Assembly: GCA_023391695.1 (NCBI GenBank)
Contig: JAEWAK010000060.1
Coordinates: forward strand, 124,001-188,000
DNA length: 64,000 nucleotides
Reading direction: 5' to 3'
Source of the DNA: Bacillota bacterium
GTDB taxonomy: Bacteria; Bacillota; Clostridia; Lachnospirales; Lachnospiraceae
The notes below the pieces were generated by a model. That model searched no databases. It worked only from the letters and a program-made list of their open reading frames with translations, and was not told where the DNA came from. The position numbers were made by a program, and so were the translations under genes. Positions within the stretch are counted from its first letter, which is position 1. Each line of letters starts with the position of its first letter. This document shows positions 34,185 through 44,594 of this stretch, in pieces.

Positions 34185-35009
34185 TTAGTAATGTATCTTT
34201 CTGAATTGACTGGGGCTTATTTGTTCCTGTTTTTTAAAAACGGAACAGAAATAATTTGCATCCTCAAATCCGGACAAGGAAGCAACTTCCCTTATCTGCA
34301 TTTGAGGATTTTGCAGCAGGAGTTCTTTGCTTTTTTTTATCCTTACGGAATTAATATACTGAAAAACCCTTATATTCGTCGCTTTTTTAAATAATGTACA
34401 AAGGTGCGGCGCTGTGACACCGGTGGTATTTGCCAAATCTTCAAGAGTTAAAGGTTTGTTATAGTTTTGTTCAATATATTGAAATAGCGGCTTTAGCTTG
34501 AAATATTGGTTATATGCATTAGCATTGCTGTTAACAGATGCATATTGGACAATGTCGGTAAGTAGAGAATAGATGATACCGGAGTATTTAATGCCCTTTA
34601 GGGTACAATCCGATTGCCCGATCTCTGCCGTACTTCGAATTCTGAAGAGAAAAATATCGGGCCTGGACAGATAGAAAGCGCCGGATGTTTTAATACCGAA
34701 CGTATCTTTTAGAAAATGTCCTACCTGATGCCCGTCAAAGACAATCCAGTCCACGATCCAGGATTGGCTTACGGCATAATATTCATGGGGTATTCCTTTT
34801 ATTAAGAGCATAGCGGTGCCTTCCTTGATTCGAAAGGTCTTTCCGCCGGTCACTAATTCCCCTTCCCCTTTTATGCATTGAATCCACTGATAGTAATATT
34901 CATTCCGCGATATAACGTGTTCCTGATTCCAATTGTATCCTGCGTCTATAAGATAGTACGGCAGTTCCCTGTCCGATTCTGTAATCACAGGCAAGAGTCT
35001 TTTAATCAT
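34185..35009 (-). CDS. AraC family regulator divergent from the GH2 gene
   Basis: A 274-aa regulator. Its N-terminal half has the AraC arm/cupin type (Y-Y-Q-W-I-Q-C-I-K-G-E-G near residue 40), and its C-terminal 100 residues carry the double helix-turn-helix (L-A-N-T-T-G-V-T-A-P-H-L-C-T-L-F-K-K; R-E-V-A-S-L-S-G-F-E-D-A-N-Y-F). It shares a 167-base AT-rich intergenic region with the GH2 gene, so it probably controls that gene and perhaps the carbohydrate genes beyond. Confidence 0.9.
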   Translation of the reverse strand: MIKRLLPVITESDRELPYYLIDAGYNWNQEHVISRNEYYYQWIQCIKGEGELVTGGKTFRIKEGTAMLLIKGIPHEYYAVSQSWIVDWIVFDGHQVGHFLKDTFGIKTSGAFYLSRPDIFLFRIRSTAEIGQSDCTLKGIKYSGIIYSLLTDIVQYASVNSNANAYNQYFKLKPLFQYIEQNYNKPLTLEDLANTTGVTAPHLCTLFKKATNIRVFQYINSVRIKKSKELLLQNPQMQIREVASLSGFEDANYFCSVFKKQEQISPSQFRKIHY

Positions 35010-35176
35010 GTTTTCACCTTAATATTTTAATAATATTCATAATATTGTCAGATTGAAGTGTATCCCGGGGATATATATAATTAAGTATAACAATATAATA
35101 GGTAAGCTGCAAGAAAAGATAAGATTATATTTCAGTCATTTTGAAAGCATGAATCGAAAAAGGATGGAGAATTATT

Positions 35177-37489
35177 ATGAGCAGAGTTGAAACAAAGATT
35201 ATGGACGGATGGGAATTTACATTAAAAGAGCCTGAAGATCAATATTTTAAGCCGGTGAAGCTTCCTCATGACTGGGCAATCGATGCTCCCATAAAGAGAG
35301 ATATGAAGCAGGGAGAAGCGCAGGGGTTCAGAGACAGGTGGGGAATCGGATGGTACAGAAGGACGCTTACATTTGATGAAATAAAACAAAGCTGTGTTTA
35401 TCATCTGGAATTTGACGGAGTTTATGAAAACAGTACGGTATGGATAAACGGTATGGAGGCCGGCGGCAGAAAATACGGTTATTCAAGATTTACACTGGAT
35501 ATTACGGAGCTCATTCATAAGGGAGAAAATTTACTGCTGGTCAAGGCCGATAATACCTCTTTTCCGGCAGACAGATGGTATTCAGGGGCAGGTATATACA
35601 GAACCGTTAAACTGCTGGAATTGAATAAGAGGCATCTCAACCCGGAAGAAATTCAGGTGAAAACCGCTGTAAACGGAGACACGGGTATCGTTACCGTTAG
35701 GACAGGAGACACCTCCCTGATAAAAGCAGTGATATCCCATAACGGTATCCTTTTATCAGGTGAATCAAATAATGGAGAACTTTATATTGAAATACCTGAG
35801 GCAAAGTTATGGAGTCCCGAAGAACCAAATTTATATGATCTGGAATTATCGCTCATTGAAGACAATCAAATTATTGATACATACGGAATGAAAATTGGCG
35901 TGAGAGAGATCAAAATGGTTCCCGGTGAAGGAATGTATATCAATGGCAGAAAGACGAAAGTCAAGGGACTGTGTATCCATCAGGAAGCGGGATGTCTGGG
36001 AATTGGCGTACCTCCGGAAATATGGAGGGAGAGGTTTATCAGATTTAAAGAAATCGGATGTAATGCCATTCGTACCGCACACCATATGCATGCTTCAGAG
36101 ATACTGGATATCTGCGACGAATTGGGGCTGCTGGTATACGAAGAGCCTTTTGACAAATGGACCGGCGGTGCTTATGGAAGGTATTTTGACACGGAATGGA
36201 AACGTGATCTGGAGAGCATGGTAAAAAGAGATCGGAACCATCCCTGCATCTTTATCTGGGGCGTTGGTAATGAAGTTGAAAACCAGGCACAGGAATCTAT
36301 GCTGAAGATACTGAAAATGCTGAAAGAACATTTGTTAAAACTGGACGATACCAGACCGGTTTCCTATGCCATGAATCCCCATTTTAAATATGAAAGTAAT
36401 GTGGATATTTCCAAAGTAAAGGATATTCAGCAATTTGTGGACGAAATAAGTGATACGGAAATTTATGATCTGGAAGAAAGAGTAAAGCGTATCCGCAGAA
36501 TTGCGGTACTTGTCGATGTGATCTCCTGCAATTACCAGGAGCAGTGGTATTCTGAAATACACAAGGCAGTTCCGGATAAACTGATTTTAGGAACGGAAAC
36601 CTACCAGTTCTTTCGGGGTTATCCGGAACAGATGCAGAACTTCAGTGAGGAAGTTCCCTGGATGGATGCAGAGAAAAATGATTATGTAATAGGCGGTATG
36701 CTTTGGACCGGTATTGATTACCTGGGAGAATCCATGGGATATCCTGCCAAAGGCTGGGCCGGTTCCTTATTCTGTACCAATAATGAACGTAAACCCATGT
36801 CTTATCTGTATGAAAGCTATTGGTCGGAGAAACCCATGGTATATTTGGCAGTCATGGATTATTCCCTGCAGGATGAAGGGGTGAAAGAACATTGGGATGC
36901 GCCAAGATATGCAAGCCACTGGAACTTTCCCCAGTTTCACAAGACGGTCCTTCCCTATATGATAGCAACCAATTGTGAGGAAGTAACCTTGGAGCTAAAC
37001 AATAAACAGTTTTATGTGAAGAAACCCTGGGAATATCCGAACCGGATGATAACCGGCTATCTTCCGTATATACCGGGAACAATAACGGTAAGAGGCTTTA
37101 TAAAAGGAGAAGAAGTATGCCAATATACCTTAAAAACAGCCGGGTCTGCCGTAAAGCTTGAGTTTGATGGGGAAGAAATCAAATTGGAGGCCAATAAAGG
37201 ATATACAAAGTTATTCACAGTCCGCGCAAAGGATCAGGTAGGAATACCGGTATTTCGTGAAAGTGCAAAAGTCACTTTTCATATTACCGGACCCGGGGAG
37301 CTTGTCGGCGTGGATAACGGAGATCTTTGTTCAAGTGAGCCGTATGACCGGAATTGGATGCATATGTATCATGGCAGTGTCAGTACGGTTGTCAAACTAA
37401 CCGGTGAAGAAGGACGAATAGTACTGTCGGCGGTTTCCGAGGGGATGTATATGGGCAGGCTGGTTATCCATGTCACGGAAGCGGTATAA
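35177..37489 (+). CDS. Glycoside hydrolase family 2 enzyme (beta-galactosidase/glucuronidase type)
   Basis: A 770-aa GH2 enzyme. Residues about 1-150 form the jelly-roll sugar-binding domain (L-P-H-D-W-A-I-D, N-G), about 160-245 an immunoglobulin-like domain, and about 250-560 the catalytic TIM barrel, followed by two beta domains (the first DUF4982-like). The acid/base is Glu366 in W-G-V-G-N-E; the nucleophile is Glu474 in I-L-G-T-E-T. No signal peptide, so it works in the cytosol on imported oligosaccharides. GGATGGAGA precedes the ATG. The exact sugar (galactose, glucuronate, mannose) cannot be decided by eye. Confidence 0.9.
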   Translation: MSRVETKIMDGWEFTLKEPEDQYFKPVKLPHDWAIDAPIKRDMKQGEAQGFRDRWGIGWYRRTLTFDEIKQSCVYHLEFDGVYENSTVWINGMEAGGRKYGYSRFTLDITELIHKGENLLLVKADNTSFPADRWYSGAGIYRTVKLLELNKRHLNPEEIQVKTAVNGDTGIVTVRTGDTSLIKAVISHNGILLSGESNNGELYIEIPEAKLWSPEEPNLYDLELSLIEDNQIIDTYGMKIGVREIKMVPGEGMYINGRKTKVKGLCIHQEAGCLGIGVPPEIWRERFIRFKEIGCNAIRTAHHMHASEILDICDELGLLVYEEPFDKWTGGAYGRYFDTEWKRDLESMVKRDRNHPCIFIWGVGNEVENQAQESMLKILKMLKEHLLKLDDTRPVSYAMNPHFKYESNVDISKVKDIQQFVDEISDTEIYDLEERVKRIRRIAVLVDVISCNYQEQWYSEIHKAVPDKLILGTETYQFFRGYPEQMQNFSEEVPWMDAEKNDYVIGGMLWTGIDYLGESMGYPAKGWAGSLFCTNNERKPMSYLYESYWSEKPMVYLAVMDYSLQDEGVKEHWDAPRYASHWNFPQFHKTVLPYMIATNCEEVTLELNNKQFYVKKPWEYPNRMITGYLPYIPGTITVRGFIKGEEVCQYTLKTAGSAVKLEFDGEEIKLEANKGYTKLFTVRAKDQVGIPVFRESAKVTFHITGPGELVGVDNGDLCSSEPYDRNWMHMYHGSVSTVVKLTGEEGRIVLSAVSEGMYMGRLVIHVTEAV

Positions 37490-37511
37490 AAGGCTGGAGG
37501 TTTTAGGAAAT

Positions 37512-37552
37512 AAAAGGCAAGGATTTTGGAATGCAAAATCCTTGCCTTTTCT
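37512..37552 (+). terminator. Long terminator hairpin after the GH2 gene
   Basis: Seventeen-base perfect arms (37512-37528 and 37534-37550) with a five-base loop, 22 bases past the stop. It separates GH2 from the next gene cluster. Confidence 0.82.
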
Positions 37553-37906
37553 CCATTGTGGGAAATGGAAAGTCCGCAGGTCGCTCCTTAGAATAATTGG
37601 AGCCGCTGAAGCAAAATTTTCAGCCGTAATTTTCCGTACAGATTTGTACCGATTCATGTAGTTGTTAATCGTATCCAGAAAGAATTGGGACTTTGCTTCG
37701 GAAGAAAATAGAATCAATATGATCGGAAATGCGTATTTCGTGGAAGAATTTGAAAAGAGAGTAAATGATTTTTTTGTTATAATAAAAAGTAAATCAAGAC
37801 CTGTTTTTGTTACTAGTATATTTGAATTTATCATTGGATGACTTGAAGTTATACCGAAATTACGGAATGGCTGGATAAGATACCCAATAAATATAAAGGA
37901 AAAGGA
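37553..37906 (+). other. Intergenic stretch with a small open fragment
   Basis: No feature is well supported. One frame is open for 59 codons (37662-37838, TGA 37839-37841) with plausible protein composition but no start site at its head, so it may be a gene remnant. A TATAAT-like box lies near 37775, without a clear partner. The promoter for the downstream carbohydrate operon is expected here. Confidence 0.25.
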
Positions 37907-40387
37907 GTGAAGAAATTGTCAGATAAGATAAGGAATTTATTTTTAAATCCTGCAGAGGAATACACGCCCATTCCATTCTGGTTTTGGAATGACAGTCTGA
38001 CGGAAGAGGAAATTAAAAGACAGATTCAGGATTTCTATGAAAAGGGAGTCAATGGCTTTGTAATCCATCCACGGATAGGGCTTCCGAAAGAAATTGAATA
38101 TCTTTCCGATGTTTTTATGAAATATGTAACCTGTGCCGTGGAAGAGGCCAAAAAGCGAAATATGAAAGTCATCTTATATGATGAAGCCATGTACCCCTCC
38201 GGCTCCGCGCACGGCATGGTGGTGAAAAATCATCCCGAGTATGCCAGCAAGGCATTAAAAATGACAGAATATAAGGCAGGTGGAGAATTTCATAAAAAGC
38301 TCAGTAATCAGGAAGCAGAAAGAATTGTTTCGGTACAGGCAGTAAAGAAAATGTCCCATAAGGAAATCCTGCCGGAAAGCATAAGGAAGCTTCCGGTTGT
38401 CAATAACGAGATTCATTTTATAACAGAAGATTCCGGAAACTGGTCCGTGTTGTTGTTTGCTGAGACCTTCACCGGCGGGCATATCAGAGGAATTCATTTT
38501 GGGGAAGACGATGGGGAAAAGGATGCGCCGGCTTCCAGTAACCTCCTGAATATGGACGCTATGGAGGAATTTATAAAGCTTACCCATGAAAGATATTATC
38601 AGGTGTTAAAAGAGTATTTCGGAAATACCATAACCGGTATTTTTACGGATGAACCGGGTATTATGGGAAGAGGCAATATGAAAGGATTCATTCCCTGGAC
38701 CGGAGGCTTTCTGGATTATTACATAGAAAAAGGAAACTGTGAGCTGGATTTGCCTTTCCTCTGGTTCGAAGACAGAGAAAAATCCGCCGCTGCAAAACGA
38801 AATTATGATGAGACAGTAAATAAAAGAATGGAAGAAAGTTATTACAAACCTATTTCCGAGTGGTGTGAAAAGCATCAGATTGCCCTGACCGGTCATCCGG
38901 AAGCCAGTGATAATATCGGATTTTTAAAATACTTCCATATACCTGCTCAGGACCTGGTCTGGAGATGGGTTGCCCCGGAAAACGGTTTAGCCCTGGAAGG
39001 CATCAACAGTACCATGGCCAAATGCAGTTCGGACAGCGCCAGGCACAGAGGTATAAGAAGAAACGGAAATGAGTGTTTTGCCTGCTGCGGAAAAGATAAA
39101 ATAGAATGGGCATTTACTGCCGACGATATGAAATGGTATATGGACTGGCTTTTTGTCCGGGGCGTCAATTTACTGTTTCCCCATGCTTTCTTCTATTCCA
39201 TTGACGGTCCGAAAAGAGTGGGAGAGAGGCCCCCGGATGTGGGACCCAATAATATATGGTGGCCCTACTACAGGCAGATTTCCGATTATATGAAACGAAT
39301 GAGTTATCTTATGACGGACAGCGTAAACCTGGCCCAGGTGGCAGTGTTGTGCGGAGCCTATCACTTACCCTGGAAAATTGTGAAGCCTTTATATGAGAAT
39401 CAAATTGAATTTAATTACCTGGAAAATGAGCTGTTTCTTTCGGAGGAGTGTGTAATCGCCGGCTCCCGTATCAAAATCGCCGGGTATCAATATAAAGTAT
39501 TGCTGATCGAAGACAGGCTGCTTGTGAATAAGAAAAATACGGATAAAATCCAGCGCTTTGCGGAAAGCGGCGGTCTGGTTCTGGTTTACGATCAGGAGGA
39601 CGTTAAACTTCCTGTTAATAATATTACTCTGCTCCGCTCCTTAGAGGAGAGCGTAAACAGGATCAGCGAAGTTGCTGAGAGGGATTTTTATCCGGCTTCA
39701 CCGGTAAAGGATTTAAGAGTAAGCCACATCCGGAAAGAGAGATCCGAATTCTATGTACTGGTAAATGAAGGGGAGGAAGAAATCCGTACCCTTGTCACAT
39801 TAAAAACCCTGGGCAGCATAGAACGGTGGGATGCTTTGAAAGGGACCATGGAAAAGGCGGACATTATCCGTAAGGTCGGGGAAAGTTCCATGGATATCGA
39901 CCTTTTTATGAAAAGACGGGAAGCAGTTGTTTTGTTTGTAGATACCACGAAATCACCTGAGATAACTCCGGCATGTGAAAAGAGTCATCAGGAAATAATC
40001 CTGCCGGATAAGGAGTGGTATATGGGTACCAATATGGATAATCTCACGAAAACGGTAGGCTTAATACCCTGGAACGAGAGGAGCGGTTTTAAAAATTTTT
40101 CGGGCTCCATGATTTATAAAACTGTTTTCCGGGTAAACCAGTCCCCGGGATATAAAAAAGCGGAACTGGATCTGGGAAAAGTACATGAAATAGCACAGGT
40201 CACCTTTAATAACCGGGAAGCAGGTGTTCAGATGTGGACTCCTTATACCTTTGATGTGACGGACTTAATAAAGGAAGGCGAAAATATTCTTATCATAGAA
40301 GTGAAGAATACCCTTGCTAATAAAATCTGCGGCCGGAGCCTGACCTCAGGTCTTCTTGGACCGGTATCCTTAACCCTTTTTTACTAA
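37907..40387 (+). CDS. GH106-like glycoside hydrolase (alpha-L-rhamnosidase type)
   Basis: An 826-aa cytosolic protein. The N-terminus (P-I-P-F-W-F-W-N-D-S-L-T, G-F-V-I-H-P-R-I-G-L, Y-D-E-A-M-Y-P-S-G-S-A-H-G) matches the GH106 alpha-L-rhamnosidase-like family. The C-terminal 130 residues are a galactose-binding-like beta-sandwich (V-T-F-N-N-R-E-A-G-V). G-I-F-T-D-E-P-G near residue 245 carries a likely catalytic acid. Start is ambiguous: GTG at 37907, or TTG at 37916 with the better AAAGGAG spacing. No signal peptide. The substrate could be rhamnose in rhamnogalacturonan or a similar glycan; this is inference. Confidence 0.75.
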   Translation: MKKLSDKIRNLFLNPAEEYTPIPFWFWNDSLTEEEIKRQIQDFYEKGVNGFVIHPRIGLPKEIEYLSDVFMKYVTCAVEEAKKRNMKVILYDEAMYPSGSAHGMVVKNHPEYASKALKMTEYKAGGEFHKKLSNQEAERIVSVQAVKKMSHKEILPESIRKLPVVNNEIHFITEDSGNWSVLLFAETFTGGHIRGIHFGEDDGEKDAPASSNLLNMDAMEEFIKLTHERYYQVLKEYFGNTITGIFTDEPGIMGRGNMKGFIPWTGGFLDYYIEKGNCELDLPFLWFEDREKSAAAKRNYDETVNKRMEESYYKPISEWCEKHQIALTGHPEASDNIGFLKYFHIPAQDLVWRWVAPENGLALEGINSTMAKCSSDSARHRGIRRNGNECFACCGKDKIEWAFTADDMKWYMDWLFVRGVNLLFPHAFFYSIDGPKRVGERPPDVGPNNIWWPYYRQISDYMKRMSYLMTDSVNLAQVAVLCGAYHLPWKIVKPLYENQIEFNYLENELFLSEECVIAGSRIKIAGYQYKVLLIEDRLLVNKKNTDKIQRFAESGGLVLVYDQEDVKLPVNNITLLRSLEESVNRISEVAERDFYPASPVKDLRVSHIRKERSEFYVLVNEGEEEIRTLVTLKTLGSIERWDALKGTMEKADIIRKVGESSMDIDLFMKRREAVVLFVDTTKSPEITPACEKSHQEIILPDKEWYMGTNMDNLTKTVGLIPWNERSGFKNFSGSMIYKTVFRVNQSPGYKKAELDLGKVHEIAQVTFNNREAGVQMWTPYTFDVTDLIKEGENILIIEVKNTLANKICGRSLTSGLLGPVSLTLFY

Positions 40388-40466
40388 TTTTATTAATAAA
40401 TATTAAAAGTAGATATATAAACGGAGGAAGGGATGCCGATTCCTCCCTGAAAGGAGTTGTAGATAG

Positions 40467-41705
40467 ATGCGTTACCAATTACAACCATATAACAGAAAAA
40501 CCGATAAAGAGTGTCCCCCGATCCCGGAATTAACGGATGGGTTTTTCCAGGAACCGGAGGCCCCGGCAGACGGTATGGTGCCAATGAGTATTTGCACGGA
40601 CCCCCTCCCGGCAGGCACTTATGCCCTGCATATTTCCATGAAAGCCCTGCAGGATACGGACCAGGTCTTTCTCTTTACCGGAAGAAAACAGCTTCGGGAC
40701 GTGATATCCTTAAAGCAGGGAGAGCAGTATAAGAGGACCTTTTATCTGTCTTTAGCCGAGATTCTTCCCCGTAATTACACAGAAATTCATCCGGTCAGCC
40801 GCTTATTCTTTACCTACTGTACCAAAAGCCCTGAAAATGTAGTTCTGGAGCCGGAGGCCTGCTATGGGGAAAGCACGCCCGCCATCCCCACCGTCTTTTT
40901 GTGCGGGGATTCCACCGTCACCGACCAATCCGGTGAAATTCCCTACCACCCCGGAGCCTGCTATGCCTCCTGGGGACAGGCGCTGCCAGCTTTTCTTCAA
41001 ACTTCCGTTGCAGTAGAAAACCAGGCCCACAGCGGCCTGACTACGGAAACCTTTCGTAGTGAGGGTCACTTTACAATTGTTGAAAAATATATCCGTCCCC
41101 ATGACCTCTGTTTGTTCCAGTTCGGCCACAATGACCAGAAATTACCTTATCTGCAGGCAAACAGGGAATACCCAGAGAATTTAAGGAGATTTGCGGAAGA
41201 AATCCGCCGAAAAAAAGGTATTCCCATTCTGGTAACACCCCTTGGACGGAATATCTGGAATGGGGATCGGACCTACAATGACCTGCTTAAGGACCACTCA
41301 CAGGCTGTTAAGGATCTTGCCGCAGAAATAGGTACTCCATTAATTGATCTGCATGACTTTTCTGTCCGATTCCTGACGGAACATGGCATGGAGGAGTCTA
41401 GCGGATATTTTCACCCCGGAGATTACACCCACACCAATGAATACGGTGCTTACCTTTTTGCCTCCTTCATTGCCAGAGAATTGCACCGGCTCCATCCGGA
41501 GGTGGTTTCTTCCATACGTCCTTCTCTTTCTTTTCTGCCGCCGGCTCATCTCTGGGACAGCCTGAACCGGACCCAAAACCGTATTTCAGACTCTACACAG
41601 AAAGAGCAGTTTGACAGCATGGAGAAGACCACAGAAGTCCTACTTGAAGCGCTGCGGGCGGCAAAGGCTGGGGAATCAGAGAATAATCATAAAAATTTAA
41701 ATTAA
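40467..41705 (+). CDS. SGNH-fold esterase, CE12 (rhamnogalacturonan acetylesterase) type
   Basis: A 412-aa protein. Residues about 1-135 are an all-beta domain; from 140 is an SGNH hydrolase. The catalytic Ser149 lies in G-D-S-T, G220-H-N-D carries the oxyanion Asn, and D319-Y-T-H322 supplies Asp and His, the arrangement of carbohydrate esterase family 12 (RhgT/YesT). It should remove acetyl groups from pectic or related glycans. AAAGGAG lies before the ATG. It lies 79 bases after the GH106-like gene in the same direction. No signal peptide, so it acts inside the cell. Confidence 0.88.
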   Translation: MRYQLQPYNRKTDKECPPIPELTDGFFQEPEAPADGMVPMSICTDPLPAGTYALHISMKALQDTDQVFLFTGRKQLRDVISLKQGEQYKRTFYLSLAEILPRNYTEIHPVSRLFFTYCTKSPENVVLEPEACYGESTPAIPTVFLCGDSTVTDQSGEIPYHPGACYASWGQALPAFLQTSVAVENQAHSGLTTETFRSEGHFTIVEKYIRPHDLCLFQFGHNDQKLPYLQANREYPENLRRFAEEIRRKKGIPILVTPLGRNIWNGDRTYNDLLKDHSQAVKDLAAEIGTPLIDLHDFSVRFLTEHGMEESSGYFHPGDYTHTNEYGAYLFASFIARELHRLHPEVVSSIRPSLSFLPPAHLWDSLNRTQNRISDSTQKEQFDSMEKTTEVLLEALRAAKAGESENNHKNLN

Positions 41706-41722
41706 TAGGAGGGAAAAATATA

Positions 41723-42529
41723 ATGAATTCAAACCCAATACGCAACATCTATATTTGCTTTCCGGGGGCAAAACATAAAGTATTAACCATGAGCTATGAT
41801 GATGGCAGGGAGGAAGACCGGGAGCTTGTAAAACTATTCAATCAATACGGAATCAAAGGAACTTTTCACCTGAATTCAGGATGCAGCGGCAATCGGATAC
41901 CACTGGCAGAGTATAAGGAACTTTATGAAGGGCATGAGGTATCTTCTCATACGGTGACCCACCCTACGCTGGCCCGATGTCCGATCGATCAGGCAGCAAT
42001 GCAGATAATGGAAGACCGAAGACGCCTGGAAGAAGCGGTTGGATATCCGGTTCGGGGTATGTCATATCCAAACGGATCGTATACAAAGGAAATCAAAAGA
42101 CTTTTACCGGCTCTTGGTATCCGTTATGCCAGGATTGTCGGAGATTCCGATAGCTTTCAGATTCCGGAAGATTTTCTGGAGTGGAAGGCAACCTGTCATC
42201 ACAATCATAATCTAATGCACTTAGGGAATGAGTTTTTAAGCTTACATAAAACGCAGTATCTTTATATGATGTATGTATGGGGCCACAGCTATGAATTTAC
42301 AAATCACAGTAATTGGACTTTAATGGAAGATTTTTGCCGTATGGTTTCTGATAAACAGGATATATGGTATGCCACCAATATTCAAATAGTGGATTATATG
42401 GATGCTGCAAAACGTATGCAGTTTACGGTAAATGGAGACCGTGTGTATAATCCGTCGTACCAATCGGTCTGGATCAGTGTGGATGGAAAGTATATGGAGA
42501 TTAAAGGCGGAGAAACGGTGGTTTTTTAA
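41723..42529 (+). CDS. Polysaccharide deacetylase family protein (CE4-like)
   Basis: A 268-aa NodB-fold protein. Motif 1 is S-Y-D-D-G (Asp26, Asp27); motif 2 is S-S-H76-T-V-T-H80-P; motif 3 is S-Y-P-N-G. These supply the metal triad D27/H76/H80. Homologues in carbohydrate loci act on acetylated sugars, and it follows the CE12 gene by 17 bases, suggesting both remove acyl decorations. No signal peptide. GGAGGG is placed before the ATG. Confidence 0.88.
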   Translation: MNSNPIRNIYICFPGAKHKVLTMSYDDGREEDRELVKLFNQYGIKGTFHLNSGCSGNRIPLAEYKELYEGHEVSSHTVTHPTLARCPIDQAAMQIMEDRRRLEEAVGYPVRGMSYPNGSYTKEIKRLLPALGIRYARIVGDSDSFQIPEDFLEWKATCHHNHNLMHLGNEFLSLHKTQYLYMMYVWGHSYEFTNHSNWTLMEDFCRMVSDKQDIWYATNIQIVDYMDAAKRMQFTVNGDRVYNPSYQSVWISVDGKYMEIKGGETVVF

Positions 42530-42848
42530 GACAAAGCACTATTATAATCTTTTTTAAGGTTACGGTAAAAGTACCGGAAACTGCCGGAACGGAAGTCTGC
42601 ATATAATCCTGTCTCTGACGGATAATGGAGAGCCGGCTTTGACAAGCTGCAAAAGAATAATTCTATTAATAAATAATAAGGCATGTTAGTGATATATCTA
42701 AATACCGGAAACCGCCTGATTGTGCAGTGGATACCTAATTTTTATGTGATGAAATAGAAATGGCATTAGAAGAGCATGAATATGGCAGGGCAAAAAGGCT
42801 GACAACCTTAAAAATACATGCATCAATTAAAGGGGAGGTTTAAAATAA
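42530..42848 (+). other. Intergenic gap before GH43
   Basis: No gene is supported. A TTGACA at about 42638 with TCTATT 17 bases on is a possible promoter for the GH43 gene. GGGGAGGTTT is the ribosome binding site at the right end. Confidence 0.3.
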
Positions 42849-44339
42849 ATGAACTATAATAATCCGGTCATACGGGGCTTTCATCCGGATCCAAGTATAT
42901 GTAAGGCTGGAAATGACTATTATCTTGTAACAAGTTCTTTTGAATACTTTCCGGGAATTCCGGTATACCACAGTACGGATCTGGTGAACTGGAAACAGGC
43001 CGGAAATTGTATCACCAGGAGCTCACAGCTTTCCTTAAAAGGAGCGAAAAATTCCGGAGGGATCTGGGCACCTACGATTCGTTACCGGGAAGGGACTTTT
43101 TATGTAACAGCTACCCTGGACGGATTAGGGAACTTCATTATATCAACCAGTAATATCAATGGGGAGTGGTCGGAGCCTGTATGGGTGCCCATGGGAGGAA
43201 TCGACCCCTCTCTGTATTTCGAAGAAGACAGCGTCTATTACTGCACCAATCAGAGCCTGCACCCGGGGCAGGAAGAGATTACCATGGCTCAGATTGATAT
43301 CGGTACAGGCAGGCAGGTCAGTGAAATCAGAACTCTGTGGGCCGGTACCGGAGGCGGCTTTCTGGAAGCACCTCACATCTACCGGATCGGGAATTGGTAT
43401 TACCTGATGACCGCAGAAGGAGGAACCAACTTCAACCATATGATCACCATAGCAAGAAGCGAAAAGCTGTGGGGAAGCTATAAGAGCTGTCCCGGTAACC
43501 CCATTCTTTCAAACCGGCATGATACCTCCAAGGAGGTACAGTGTGCCGGTCACGGGGACTTTGTTCAGGATGGGAATGGGAACTGGTGGCTGGTGCATCT
43601 GGGAATCCGTCTTTCCAGAAGAACCATGAGTCATCTGGGCAGAGAGACCTTCCTGACTCCCGTGACTTGGAGAGATGGCTGGCCTGTTGTGGAGAAGGAT
43701 GGAAAAGCCAGGCTGACTGCAAAGGGACCTTTGTGGGAGGCGCAAAAGGAGAAGTCCGGATTTACGGCGGATTTTAAGAAAGAAACCTGGGAACCGGAAT
43801 GGATTTTCTTACGGGAGCCGGAGGCATCCTCCTATTGCAGGAAGGATGGAAAGCTTGTGATAAAGCCCTCATCAGGAATAGAAGACAGGCAAAGCAGTCC
43901 GTCCTTTGCCGCACTAAGACAATGTGATTTTGCCTGCCGGGTGGAAACGGGATTAAATTTTAACCCTGCCGGGGAAGAGGCTGAGGCCGGATTATTGATT
44001 TATCTTTCATCTGATTTTTATTACCGCTTTGGCAAAAAAAGAATTGGCGGAGAGAATTACCTGATGATAGAGAAAAAGGCAGAGGACTTTCAGCAGACAG
44101 CCTGCCGAATAAAGATCAGGGAAGGGCGTCTGCGGTTAGTGATCGAAGCAGATAAGGAAGCCTATCATTTCTATTATGCGGTAGGGAAAGAAAAACTGCA
44201 ATATGCCGGTAAGGCTTCCACACGGTTCCTTTCCTGCGAATTGGCAGGAAAATGTTTTACAGGAACGGTAATTGGCGTTTATGCATTATGTTCCCAGGAT
44301 ACAACGGCAGCGGAATTTGACGGCTTTGATATGAGATAG
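42849..44339 (+). CDS. Glycoside hydrolase family 43 beta-xylosidase/arabinofuranosidase
   Basis: A 496-aa cytosolic enzyme. The five-bladed beta-propeller (residues 1-300) has the catalytic base D14 in F-H-P-D-P-S, the pKa modulator D119 in G-G-I-D-P-S, and the acid E173 in F-L-E-A-P-H-I-Y. The C-terminal 190 residues form the beta-sandwich of the XynB type. It should release xylose or arabinose from imported oligosaccharides. GGGGAGG precedes the ATG. It ends at a strong terminator. Confidence 0.92.
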   Translation: MNYNNPVIRGFHPDPSICKAGNDYYLVTSSFEYFPGIPVYHSTDLVNWKQAGNCITRSSQLSLKGAKNSGGIWAPTIRYREGTFYVTATLDGLGNFIISTSNINGEWSEPVWVPMGGIDPSLYFEEDSVYYCTNQSLHPGQEEITMAQIDIGTGRQVSEIRTLWAGTGGGFLEAPHIYRIGNWYYLMTAEGGTNFNHMITIARSEKLWGSYKSCPGNPILSNRHDTSKEVQCAGHGDFVQDGNGNWWLVHLGIRLSRRTMSHLGRETFLTPVTWRDGWPVVEKDGKARLTAKGPLWEAQKEKSGFTADFKKETWEPEWIFLREPEASSYCRKDGKLVIKPSSGIEDRQSSPSFAALRQCDFACRVETGLNFNPAGEEAEAGLLIYLSSDFYYRFGKKRIGGENYLMIEKKAEDFQQTACRIKIREGRLRLVIEADKEAYHFYYAVGKEKLQYAGKASTRFLSCELAGKCFTGTVIGVYALCSQDTTAAEFDGFDMR

Positions 44340-44357
44340 AACACTATTATGATTTGA

Positions 44358-44407
44358 GTAAGTACACTATACGGTGAAAATGTCCGTGTAGGATACTTAC
44401 TTTTTTA
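44358..44407 (+). terminator. Terminator after GH43
   Basis: Arms 44358-44374 and 44384-44400 pair except for a two-base internal mismatch, followed by TTTTTTATTT. Confidence 0.82.
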
Positions 44408-44594
44408 TTTAGACAAAATCAGTTAGGAAGGCCGGCATGCGAATAAAGCTATGAAGAGTATAATGAAACAAGTATTATTCATGAAAATTATATGTTATAC
44501 TTAAAATATCTAAAGCGTTATAAGGAATGGAGATTCCATTTTAAAATAAAATCCTGAGAGTGAAAAGGTTTAAAGAAATGCACTTTCAACCTTA

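Noticed and set aside
37397..37834. 145-codon minus-strand ORF after the GH2 gene
   Set aside because: It overlaps the end of GH2 and reads through the strong terminator hairpin; no start signal and no family resemblance.
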